A DNA stretch of 32,697 bases from an uncultured Myxococcales bacterium (GTDB lineage: Bacteria; Myxococcota_A; UBA9042; DTJE01): NCBI GenBank assembly GCA_903847405.1, contig CAINDP010000204.1, positions 1 to 32,697 of the forward strand, in the 5' to 3' direction. Shown piece after piece: positions 7,837 to 14,783 of this stretch (position 1 is its first letter; each line of letters begins with the position of its first letter). The notes under the pieces were generated by a model. The model saw only the letters and a list, made by a program, of their open reading frames with translations. It had not been told where the DNA came from and ran no database searches. A program made the translations under genes and the position numbers.

Positions 7837-9183
7837 ATGAAGACCGAGGCACTTCGCCCGTTGGACAAGGCCAAGATCCTGAAGCTGTGCAAGGATGAAG
7901 GGGTCCGTTTCCTGCGCCTGCAGTTCACGGACATCCTGGGCATCAACAAGAACGTCGAGGTCCCCGAGAGCCAGTTCGTCAAGGCGCTCGACGGCGAGAT
8001 CATGTTCGACGGTTCGTCGATCCAGGGCTTCGTCCGGATCGAGGAATCGGACATGGTCCTGAAGCCGGACCTGGAATCGTTCCGGATCTTCCCGTGGGCC
8101 GACGCCCGGGGCAAGGTCGCCCGCGTCATCTGCGACGTCGTCCAGCCGAACGGCACGCCCTTCCCGGGCTGCCCGCGGTCGGCCCTCAAGCGGGTCGTCG
8201 CCGAGGCGGCCAGGATGGGCTACACCCCGATGCTGGGCCCGGAAGCCGAATTCTTCCTGTTCCAGTTGAACCCCGACGGCACCCCCACGACGATCACCCA
8301 TGACCAGGGCGCGTACTTCGACCTGGCCCCGATCGACAAGGGCGAGGACTGCCGCCGCGAGATCGTGAACGCCCTGGAAAGCATGGGCTTCGAGATCGAG
8401 GCGGCGCACCACGAGGTCGCCCCCGGTCAGCACGAAATCGACTTCCGGTACGACGAGGCGGTCGCGACGGCCGACCAGTTGGTCACGTTCAAGTTCGTCG
8501 TGCGCAAGGTCGCCCTGGACTTCGGCCTGCACGCGACCTTCATGCCCAAGCCCATCGCGGGCATCAACGGCTCGGGCATGCACGTGCACCAGTCGCTGTA
8601 CACGGCCGGCAAGAACGTCTTCTACGACGCCAAGGCCAAGTGGCAGCTGTCGGCGACGGCGCTGAACTACATCGGCGGCGTCCTGGCCCACGCGAAGGGC
8701 ATCTGCGCCATCACCAACCCGACGGTGAACTCGTACAAGCGCCTGGTCCCGGGCTACGAGGCCCCCACGAACATCGTGTGGTCCGAGCGCAACCGCAGCC
8801 CCATGGCCCGCGTGCCCGACCGTCGCGGCAGCGGCACCCGCGTGGAAATCCGGACGCCCGACCCGTCCTGCAACCCCTACCTCGCCTTCGCGGTCATGAT
8901 CGCGGCCGGCCTGGATGGCATCAAGAACAAGACGTCCCCCGGGGAGCCGGTGAACAAGAACATCTTTGAAATGTCCCAGCGCGAAAAGCGGCGCCACAAG
9001 ATCGACGAACTGCCCGGCGACCTCAGCGAGGCCCTGAAGGAGCTGCGGAAGGACGAGGTCGTGAAGGCCGCCCTGGGCGAGCACCTGACCACCCAGTTCC
9101 TGGAGGCCAAGTCCGCCGAGTGGCACAACTACATCGGCGTGGTCCACCAGTGGGAACTGGACTCCTACCTCGCCCGGTTCTGA
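7837..9183 (+). CDS. glnA: Glutamine synthetase type I (class I-alpha)
   Basis: The enzyme makes glutamine from glutamate, ammonia and ATP in the cytoplasm as a dodecamer. The 448-residue product carries the GS N-terminal signature (MFDGSSIQGFVRIEESDM), the metal-binding EAEFF, the HHEVAPGQHEIDFRY segment, GSGMHVHQSL, the ATP-loop NPTVNSYKRLVPGYEAP and the RIPD-like MARVPDRRGSG with VEIRTPDPSCNPY. Its length and the C-terminal NKNIFEMSQ region, which lacks the adenylylation-site motif with Tyr before DLP, place it in class I-alpha. That class is controlled by feedback rather than by GlnE. Arg in GFVRIEESDM matches the feedback-related Arg62 of Bacillus GS. GGAGGT lies 6 nt before the ATG. A palindromic hairpin starts immediately after the stop. 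Confidence 0.96.
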   Translation: MKTEALRPLDKAKILKLCKDEGVRFLRLQFTDILGINKNVEVPESQFVKALDGEIMFDGSSIQGFVRIEESDMVLKPDLESFRIFPWADARGKVARVICDVVQPNGTPFPGCPRSALKRVVAEAARMGYTPMLGPEAEFFLFQLNPDGTPTTITHDQGAYFDLAPIDKGEDCRREIVNALESMGFEIEAAHHEVAPGQHEIDFRYDEAVATADQLVTFKFVVRKVALDFGLHATFMPKPIAGINGSGMHVHQSLYTAGKNVFYDAKAKWQLSATALNYIGGVLAHAKGICAITNPTVNSYKRLVPGYEAPTNIVWSERNRSPMARVPDRRGSGTRVEIRTPDPSCNPYLAFAVMIAAGLDGIKNKTSPGEPVNKNIFEMSQREKRRHKIDELPGDLSEALKELRKDEVVKAALGEHLTTQFLEAKSAEWHNYIGVVHQWELDSYLARF

Positions 9184-9233
9184 AAAATGGGGACAGACAC
9201 CGATTTTCCAAAATTGGTGTCTGTCCCCATTTT
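9184..9233. repeat. Palindromic repeat, second copy, directly after glnA
   Basis: 9184-9207 and 9210-9233 form a 24-bp hairpin with loop CC. One position (9202/9215) is a G-T pair that would remain G-U in RNA. It shares the TGGGGACAGACACCGATTT core with the repeat at 2-57. It begins at the base after the glnA stop and could end or stabilise glnA mRNA, but no U-run follows. Confidence 0.88.
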
Positions 9234-9274
9234 CGCCCACTTTCCGCCGCGCGCTTCTGCCCCATGGCCTGTCG

Positions 9275-9283
9275 TGATACCTT
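9275..9283 (+). promoter_or_regulatory. Candidate extended -10 element for the outer-membrane gene
   Basis: TGATACCTT places a TG extension before TACCTT, 29 nt ahead of the ATG at 9312. The -35 region 17 nt upstream (TTCTGC) is poor. The pattern resembles the TGATACACT element of the toxin-antitoxin operon. Confidence 0.3.
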
Positions 9284-9311
9284 CACCACGCACGAACGCG
9301 GAGCACGCCCA

Positions 9312-10031
9312 ATGAACCGTCGAATCGCACCGGCAATCGCGCTGCTGCTGGCCCTGGCCCTGCCCGTCCCGGCATTTGCCGGCTGGGGCATCGTGGACCT
9401 GGAAATCGGCGCCAAGGGCGGCGCAGGCGGAACCCTGTGGACCAAGCCCACCAACCAGCCGGCCTACCTGGGGAACCAGGACTGGGCATTTTCGCAGCGG
9501 CGCGGCGGCTGGAGCGGCACCGGCGGGCTGTACGTGCAACTGCGCCTGCTGAAGTGCCTGGGCATCGAGGTGGACGCCCTGATCGAAGAAAACCGCATCC
9601 GCGAAACACCGCTGAGCGGCTCGACCTGGGAACTGACCGCCAAGGCCATCACCCTGCACGTGCCGGTCCTGATCCAGGGCCTGCTGCCGCTGCCCGGCGT
9701 GCGCATCGGGATTGTCGCGGGCCCCGAGTTCGTCTTCCCGGTGTCCACTTCGGCCCTCCAGTCCACCCCGCCGCTGAACTACACGGCCTATCCCTTCAAG
9801 GTGGACTCGAAGTTCGCGACGTACCTGACGGTCGGCCTGAACATCACGCCCACGATCGGCCACCTCAGCATCCCGGTGGACCTCCGGGCCTCGTACAACC
9901 TGACCCAGTCGTCCAAGTACGAGGACCGCGTGACCTGGAACAGTGTCGCGGACCTCACCAAGGGCTTCACGATCCACTACCAGGACACCTGGGACTTCCG
10001 CCTGCTGATCGGCCTGGGGTACTCGTTCTGA
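9312..10031 (+). CDS. Secreted outer-membrane beta-barrel-like protein
   Basis: The 239-residue protein starts with a clear signal peptide: RR at 3-4, a Leu/Ala-rich core and the cleavage site AFA|GW after residue 23. The mature part shows alternating hydrophobic/polar strands, Gly-rich turns and frequent aromatic residues. It ends in LLIGLGYSF, the terminal-Phe signal typical of BAM-inserted barrels. The layout resembles small PorT/OmpA-like eight-stranded barrels; no family signature is certain. ATG 9312 is chosen because the signal peptide starts there; the frame is open upstream through the repeat but has no sense there. It appears monocistronic. Its function is unknown. Confidence 0.72.
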   Translation: MNRRIAPAIALLLALALPVPAFAGWGIVDLEIGAKGGAGGTLWTKPTNQPAYLGNQDWAFSQRRGGWSGTGGLYVQLRLLKCLGIEVDALIEENRIRETPLSGSTWELTAKAITLHVPVLIQGLLPLPGVRIGIVAGPEFVFPVSTSALQSTPPLNYTAYPFKVDSKFATYLTVGLNITPTIGHLSIPVDLRASYNLTQSSKYEDRVTWNSVADLTKGFTIHYQDTWDFRLLIGLGYSF

Positions 10032-10125
10032 CGGCCCGCTCCTCCGTGAAACGCTCCCGATCTCCGGTCGATACCACCAAGGTCTCTTCCTGTGGAGCAT
10101 CCATGCAATCATCGTCCAGTGAATC

Positions 10126-10151
10126 CGTGATACACTGTTTTCGTGATCCAC
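10126..10151 (+). promoter_or_regulatory. Toxin-antitoxin promoter with direct-repeat operator candidate
   Basis: CGTGATACAC (10126-10135) and CGTGATCCAC (10142-10151) match at 9 of 10 bases, 16 nt apart start to start. The first copy contains an extended -10, TGATACACT (10128-10136). The second abuts the AAGGAG ribosome site. RHH antitoxins commonly repress their own operon at such repeats, so this is a plausible autoregulatory operator. No clear -35 is seen. Confidence 0.45.
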
Positions 10152-10162
10152 AAGGAGTCACG

Positions 10163-10405
10163 GTGGACCGCCAGAACGTCACGGTTTCCTTGCCCCGCGA
10201 AATCGTGCTGCGCGCACGGCACATCGCGGTCGAACGTGGCCTGTCCCTGTCACGCCTGCTGTCCGAGTCCATCGAGGGCATGGTTCGCGACGACGAGTCG
10301 CGCCAACGCGCCCTGCGACGAATCAGGCAGCGCCTGTCCCGCGGGTTCGACCTCGGGACGAAGGGTTCCGTCGGGGTGACCCGGGAGGCGCTCCATGAGC
10401 GTTGA
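10163..10405 (+). CDS. RHH-like antitoxin of a PIN-domain toxin-antitoxin pair
   Basis: The 80-residue basic protein starts with a short strand, NVTVSLPREIVLRAR, then a helix-turn-helix-like ERGLSLSRLLSESIEG, as in ribbon-helix-helix antitoxins. It ends in a toxin-wrapping tail (GFDLGTKGSVGVTREALHER). Tails of this shape with SRDELHDR-like endings recur in antitoxins paired with PIN toxins. GTG 10163 is selected because AAGGAG sits 5 nt upstream; there is no ATG. Its last 11 nt overlap the toxin gene. It should neutralise the toxin and autoregulate the operon through the repeats at 10126-10151 (inference). Confidence 0.78.
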   Translation: MDRQNVTVSLPREIVLRARHIAVERGLSLSRLLSESIEGMVRDDESRQRALRRIRQRLSRGFDLGTKGSVGVTREALHER

Positions 10406-10811
10406 GTTCGTGGACACGAATGTCCTGGTCTACGCCCACGACTCGGGCGCCGGCCCGAAGCGCAAGGCAGGACGCGACCTCCTGCTGCGCCTGATGGAGA
10501 CCGGCAGCGGCGCCATCAGCACGCAGGTGCTGTCCGAATTCCTGGTCACGGTCACCCGCAAGATCCCAAAACCTCTGACGACCCGCACCGCGATCGACAT
10601 CGTCGAGGACCTCGCCACGATGACCGTCGTGCAACCTGCGGTCGCCGACCTGGTGGCGGCAGCGACACTGGCGGAAGAGCACCACATCCACTTCTGGGAT
10701 GCCCTAATCATCCGCTCCGCGCAAGTCGCGGGCGCGAACACCCTCTGGTCCGAGGACCTGTCCGCCGGGCAGGACTTCGACGGGGTCGTCGTCCGGAATC
10801 CCTTCGCCTGA
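10395..10811 (+). CDS. PIN-domain ribonuclease toxin (VapC-like)
   Basis: The 138-residue protein has the PIN acidic tetrad: Asp7 in FVDTNVLVYA, Glu48 in LSEFL, Asp102 in FWDALI and Asp121 in SEDL. These residues coordinate Mg2+ for RNA cleavage in VapC-type toxins. The length is typical. The start lies inside the end of the antitoxin gene, so translation is coupled. No inactivating change is visible, so the toxin is probably functional. Confidence 0.88.
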   Translation: MSVEFVDTNVLVYAHDSGAGPKRKAGRDLLLRLMETGSGAISTQVLSEFLVTVTRKIPKPLTTRTAIDIVEDLATMTVVQPAVADLVAAATLAEEHHIHFWDALIIRSAQVAGANTLWSEDLSAGQDFDGVVVRNPFA

Positions 10812-10875
10812 TCCCATCCCTTTCAAAATCTCCGCGACCACGACGCCTCCACGCCCATCCTCCCCGTCCCCGAAT

Positions 10876-10953
10876 CCCCCACGGGAGACTTGTGCCCACG
10901 CGCCGAACCCGGCCCTCCAAAGTCCTTGTTTTGCAACCCCTCATTCCCCCACG
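10876..10953. repeat. Three CCCACG-containing repeats upstream of the hydrogenase promoter
   Basis: CCCCCACG at 10876-10883, CCCACG at 10895-10900 and CCCCCACG at 10946-10953 lie 30-110 nt upstream of the -24/-12 promoter. That is where a sigma-54 activator would bind. They are direct rather than inverted repeats and C-rich, so chance is possible. The 268-nt gap 10812-11079 otherwise contains no gene. Confidence 0.25.
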
Positions 10954-10984
10954 CCCCCGCCGCTGACACGCGCTCAACCCCTCG

Positions 10985-10999
10985 TGGCACGCCTCTTGC
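10985..10999 (+). promoter_or_regulatory. Sigma-54 (-24/-12) promoter of the hydrogenase operon
   Basis: TGGCAC at 10985-10990, then 5 nt, then TTGC at 10996-10999. The invariant GG (10986-10987) and GC (10998-10999) are separated by exactly 10 nt, as required for RpoN holoenzyme. Transcription would start near 11011, giving a leader of about 70 nt before the ATG at 11080. An enhancer-binding regulator with GAFTGA is encoded at 6179-7594. Confidence 0.78.
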
Positions 11000-11079
11000 C
11001 AGTGCCGACGGTGCGCCCGAGGCGACTTCGGCCCCGGCGGCGGAAACGGATCCCGGTGAAGCGGAGGAGGCATTCGACG

Positions 11080-11619
11080 ATGGCGGACAACGCAGCAACG
11101 TGCACCTGCGAAGCGGTACCTGAAGAGGAACTGCTGGCGCGGCTGGAAGGGGTGATCGCGGAATACCGCGAGAAGCCCGGCGCCCTGATCCCGGTGCTCC
11201 AGATCGCCCAGGGGATCTTCGGGTATCTTCCCGAAGTCGCCCTGAAGCGCATCGCGGTCGGGCTGGACAAGCCCTACAGCGAAGTCGCGGGCGTGGTCAC
11301 CTTCTACTCGTTCTTCAGCACGGAGCCCCGTGGACGGCACCTCGTCCGCGTGTGCCTGGGCACCGCGTGCTACGTCCGCGGCGGCAAGCAGGTCCTGGAC
11401 GCCTTGAAGGCGAAACTGGGCTGCGACGTCGGGCAGACGACGGCCGATCGGAACTTCACGCTGGAAGTGGCCCGGTGCTTCGGCGCCTGCGGCCTGGCTC
11501 CGGCGCTGATGATCGACGACGACGTGCACCAGCGGGTCAAGCCTGCACGCCTGCAGGCGATCCTCGATCGCTACGCGGTCGAAAGTGGTGACGCTCAGCC
11601 CATTCCCGGAGGTGAGTGA
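11080..11619 (+). CDS. hydC: [FeFe]-hydrogenase NuoE-like [2Fe-2S] subunit
   Basis: The 179-residue thioredoxin-fold ferredoxin is homologous to complex I NuoE and to the small subunits (HydC/HndA) of NAD(P)-linked [FeFe]-hydrogenases. Cys92 and Cys97 (CLGTAC) with Cys133 and Cys137 (CFGAC) ligate the [2Fe-2S] cluster. The N-terminal helical region with GALIPVLQIAQGIFGYLP and the VAGVVTFYSFF motif are typical. It would relay electrons between the flavin subunit and the cluster chain. ATG 11080 has GGAGGAGG 9 nt upstream. It is the first gene after the -24/-12 promoter. The stop is 2 nt before the next ATG, and GGAGGTGA for the next gene lies in its last codons, so the two are translationally coupled. 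Confidence 0.92.
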   Translation: MADNAATCTCEAVPEEELLARLEGVIAEYREKPGALIPVLQIAQGIFGYLPEVALKRIAVGLDKPYSEVAGVVTFYSFFSTEPRGRHLVRVCLGTACYVRGGKQVLDALKAKLGCDVGQTTADRNFTLEVARCFGACGLAPALMIDDDVHQRVKPARLQAILDRYAVESGDAQPIPGGE

Positions 11620-11621
11620 CC

Positions 11622-14600
11622 ATGACGACCAGGAATCGCATCGAGTCCGTGACCGACCTCCAGGCCGTGCGTGAGCGCGCCATCAAGGCCGCCAACACCG
11701 CCGGCGCCAGCCCGGATCGCCGCCAGGTGCTGGTGTGTACCGGCGGCGGCTGCATCGCATCCGGCTCGCTGGACGTGGTGTCCGCCTTCCGTCGCACGCT
11801 GGCCGCCAAGGGCCTGGACGGCAGCGTCCAGTTGCTGGAAACCGGCTGCCTGGGTCCCTGCGCGCAGGGCCCGGTCGTGGTCGTGTACCCCGACGGTACC
11901 TTCTATCAGCAGGTCAAGGCCGCCGACGTGGACGAAATCGTCGACAGCCACCTGCTGCGCAACACCGTGGTCAGCCGCCTGGTGAACCGCCACAGCGGCA
12001 CCGGCGAACTGGTCCCGCTGATCAAGAACCTCGAGTTCTTCAAGAAGCAGGTCAAGATCGTCCTGCGGAACTGCGGCGTCGTCGATCCGCTGAAGATCGA
12101 GGACTACATCGCCCATGACGGCTACGCGGCGCTGGCCAAGGCGCTGACGCAGATGACGGCCGACGCCGTCGTCGACGAAATCAAGGCGTCCGGCCTGCGC
12201 GGCCGCGGCGGCGGCGGCTTCCCGACGGGCCTCAAGTGGTCCTTCGCCCGGAAGTCCCCGAACCCCGTGAAGTACGTGCTGTGCAACGCCGACGAAGGCG
12301 ACCCGGGCGCGTTCATGGATCGTTCGGTCCTGGAAGGCGACCCCCACAGCGTCATCGAAGCCATGGCGATCGCGGGCTACTGCATCGGGTCCACCCAGGG
12401 CTTCGTGTACGTCCGCGCCGAGTACCCCCTGGCCATCGAGCGCCTGGGCATCGCGATCCAGCAGGCTCGCGACGTCGGGCTGCTGGGCAAGAACATCCTG
12501 GGCACCGGCTTCGAGTTCGACCTGGAAATCCGGCGCGGTTCCGGCGCGTTCGTCTGCGGCGAGGAAACCGCCCTGATGACGTCCATCGAAGGCAACCGCG
12601 GCGAGCCCCGCCCCCGTCCGCCCTTCCCGGCGGTCAAGGGCCTGTGGGACAAGCCGTCGCTGCTGAACAACGTCGAAACCTACGCGAACATCGCGCCGAT
12701 CCTGCTGAAGGGCTCGGCGTGGTACGCGGCCTACGGCACCGCCAAGTCCAAGGGCACCAAGGTGTTCGCCCTGGCCGGCGCCGTGAAGAACACGGGCCTG
12801 GTCGAAATCCCGATCGGCATGCCCCTGGGCGAGCTGGTCTTCGAGGTCGGCGGCGGCATCCCCGGGAACAAGAAGTACAAGGCGGCCCAGATGGGCGGCC
12901 CGTCCGGCGGCTGCATCCCCACGGAACACCTGGGCGTGCCGGTCGACTACGAATCCCTGATCGAGCTGGGCGCCATCATCGGTTCGGGCGGCCTGATCGT
13001 CATGGACGACGACGCCTGCATGGTGGACGTCGCCCGCTTCTTCCTGGAGTTCTGCCAGGACGAGTCCTGCGGCAAGTGCGCCCCGTGCCGCATCGGCACC
13101 AAGCGCATGCTGGAAATCCTGGAGCGCATCTGCGACGGCCACGGCGTCGAAGGCGACGTCGAGCGCCTGATCGAGCTGGGCAACACCATCAAGGACACGG
13201 CGCTTTGCGGCCTGGGCCAGACGGCCCCGAACCCGGTCCTGTCCACGATCCGCTACTTCCGGAACGAGTACGACGCCCACATCCGGGAAAAGAAGTGCCC
13301 GGCCGGCGCCTGCACCGCGCTGGTCCGCGCCCCGTGCCAGAACGCCTGCCCCGCGGGCGTGGACGTCCCCGGCTTCGTGTCGCTGGTCGGCGAGGGTCGC
13401 TACTCGGACGCCATGAAGTGGCACCGGGACCGCAACCCGCTGGCGTCGATCTGCGCCCGCGTCTGCTTCCACCCGTGCGAATCCAAGTGCCGCCGCGTCA
13501 CGCTGGACACCCCGGTGGCCATCCGCGGCATCAAGCGCTTCATGGTGGACCAGCCGGTCGATCTGGAACTGCCCGAGATGCGCCCGGTGGCCGCCAACGC
13601 CAACCGCAAGGTCGCCATCATCGGCGGCGGGCCCGCGGGCCTGTCGGCCGCGTACTTCCTGGCGCGCCTGGGCTACACCCCGACGGTCTTCGAGGCCGAA
13701 AGCAAGGCCGGCGGCATGCTGGTCCAGACCATCCCGGCGTACCGCCTGCCCCGCGAGCGCCTGGAAGCCGAAATCAAGCTGATCGAGTCCATGGGCGTCA
13801 CGATCCTGACGGACAAGCGCCTGGGTCGCGACTTCACCCTGAACGGTCTGCGCGGCGAAGGCTACCAGGCCGTGTTCCTGGGCATCGGCGCCATGAAGGG
13901 CAGCACCCTGGGCCTGCCGAATGAAACGGCGGACGGCGTGGCCGAGGCCCTTTCCTTCCTGAAGGCCGCGAACATGGGCACCGGCGTCACCGTGGGTCGT
14001 CGCGTCGCCGTCATCGGCGGCGGCAACGCGGCCATCGACGCGGCCCGCACCGCCAAGCGCCTGGGCGCCGAGGACGTCACGATCGTCTACCGCCGCCGCC
14101 GCAACGAGATGCCGGCGTGGGAAGTGGAAATCGACGAGGCCCTGACCGAAGGCGTGATCCTGGAAACCCTGGTGGCCCCCGTCGAAGTGGTCGTGGAAAA
14201 CGGCCGCGTGGTCGGCCTGGCCTGCCAGCGCATGGAACTGGGTTCCTACGACAAGTCCGGCCGCCGGCGTCCCGTCCCGATCAAGGGCGCCCTGTTCACG
14301 ATTCCCGTCGATCAGATCGTCGCCGCCGTCGGCCAGTCGGTCGAGTCGGCCGGCCTGTTCGGGGACGTGCCGGTCACGCTGAACCGTGACGGCACCGTGA
14401 AGGCGGATCCGCAGACCGGCCGCACGTCGGTCGAGTGGCTGTTCGCGGGTGGCGACGCCACCGTCGGGCCGTCCTCGGTCGTCGAGGCCATCGCCGCCGG
14501 CGAAAGGGCCGCGGTGGGCATCGATGCCGCCTTGACCGGCGCGAATCACGCCTTCTGGCGCGAGGAGCGGACGGTGGACACGGCCTTCGATCCCGACGCC

Positions 14601-14753
14601 GAGCCGATCTACCTGCAGCGGGCCCACGAGTGCCTGCGGCCGGTGGCCGAGCGCACGGGTTCCTTCGCCGAGGTCGAGTTGACCTGGAGCGAGACCGTGG
14701 CCCGGGGCGAAGCGCGGCGCTGCCTGCGCTGCGACTACCGGGAGTCCTGCTAA
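11622..14753 (+). CDS. hydB: Hydrogenase NuoF-like flavin subunit fused to a GltD/NfnB-type NADPH oxidoreductase
   Basis: This is a 1043-residue fusion. Residues 36-110 form a thioredoxin-like [2Fe-2S] domain (Cys39, 44, 76, 80). Residues 135-545 are the NuoF core, with GRGGGGFPTG at 195-204 for FMN and NADH, CNADEGDPGAF at 221-231, and the 4Fe-4S ligands Cys483, 486, 489 and 529. HydB normally ends in a two-cluster ferredoxin. Here CPAGAC (559-564) leads instead into a Fer4_20 domain (Cys572, 576, 611, 615, 619, 623). A complete two-dinucleotide flavoprotein follows, with FAD GGGPAG at 668-673, NADPH GGGNAAID at 799-806 and the basic VYRRRRNEMPAW typical of NADPH-binding GltD/NfnB. A terminal CLRC motif ends it. 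A second flavin and a second pyridine-nucleotide site are therefore predicted, suggesting NAD(H), NADP(H), ferredoxin and H2 are linked. ATG 11622 fits the SD better than GTG 11616. Confidence 0.9.
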   Translation: MTTRNRIESVTDLQAVRERAIKAANTAGASPDRRQVLVCTGGGCIASGSLDVVSAFRRTLAAKGLDGSVQLLETGCLGPCAQGPVVVVYPDGTFYQQVKAADVDEIVDSHLLRNTVVSRLVNRHSGTGELVPLIKNLEFFKKQVKIVLRNCGVVDPLKIEDYIAHDGYAALAKALTQMTADAVVDEIKASGLRGRGGGGFPTGLKWSFARKSPNPVKYVLCNADEGDPGAFMDRSVLEGDPHSVIEAMAIAGYCIGSTQGFVYVRAEYPLAIERLGIAIQQARDVGLLGKNILGTGFEFDLEIRRGSGAFVCGEETALMTSIEGNRGEPRPRPPFPAVKGLWDKPSLLNNVETYANIAPILLKGSAWYAAYGTAKSKGTKVFALAGAVKNTGLVEIPIGMPLGELVFEVGGGIPGNKKYKAAQMGGPSGGCIPTEHLGVPVDYESLIELGAIIGSGGLIVMDDDACMVDVARFFLEFCQDESCGKCAPCRIGTKRMLEILERICDGHGVEGDVERLIELGNTIKDTALCGLGQTAPNPVLSTIRYFRNEYDAHIREKKCPAGACTALVRAPCQNACPAGVDVPGFVSLVGEGRYSDAMKWHRDRNPLASICARVCFHPCESKCRRVTLDTPVAIRGIKRFMVDQPVDLELPEMRPVAANANRKVAIIGGGPAGLSAAYFLARLGYTPTVFEAESKAGGMLVQTIPAYRLPRERLEAEIKLIESMGVTILTDKRLGRDFTLNGLRGEGYQAVFLGIGAMKGSTLGLPNETADGVAEALSFLKAANMGTGVTVGRRVAVIGGGNAAIDAARTAKRLGAEDVTIVYRRRRNEMPAWEVEIDEALTEGVILETLVAPVEVVVENGRVVGLACQRMELGSYDKSGRRRPVPIKGALFTIPVDQIVAAVGQSVESAGLFGDVPVTLNRDGTVKADPQTGRTSVEWLFAGGDATVGPSSVVEAIAAGERAAVGIDAALTGANHAFWREERTVDTAFDPDAEPIYLQRAHECLRPVAERTGSFAEVELTWSETVARGEARRCLRCDYRESC

Positions 14754-14783
14754 CCAGGGCGATTGCGCGAGGAGGAACGACCC

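Noticed and set aside
8950-9010. An adenylylation site in GlnA.
   Set aside because: The region reads NKNIFEMSQREKRRHKIDEL and lacks the Tyr-Asp-Leu-Pro context of class I-beta enzymes.
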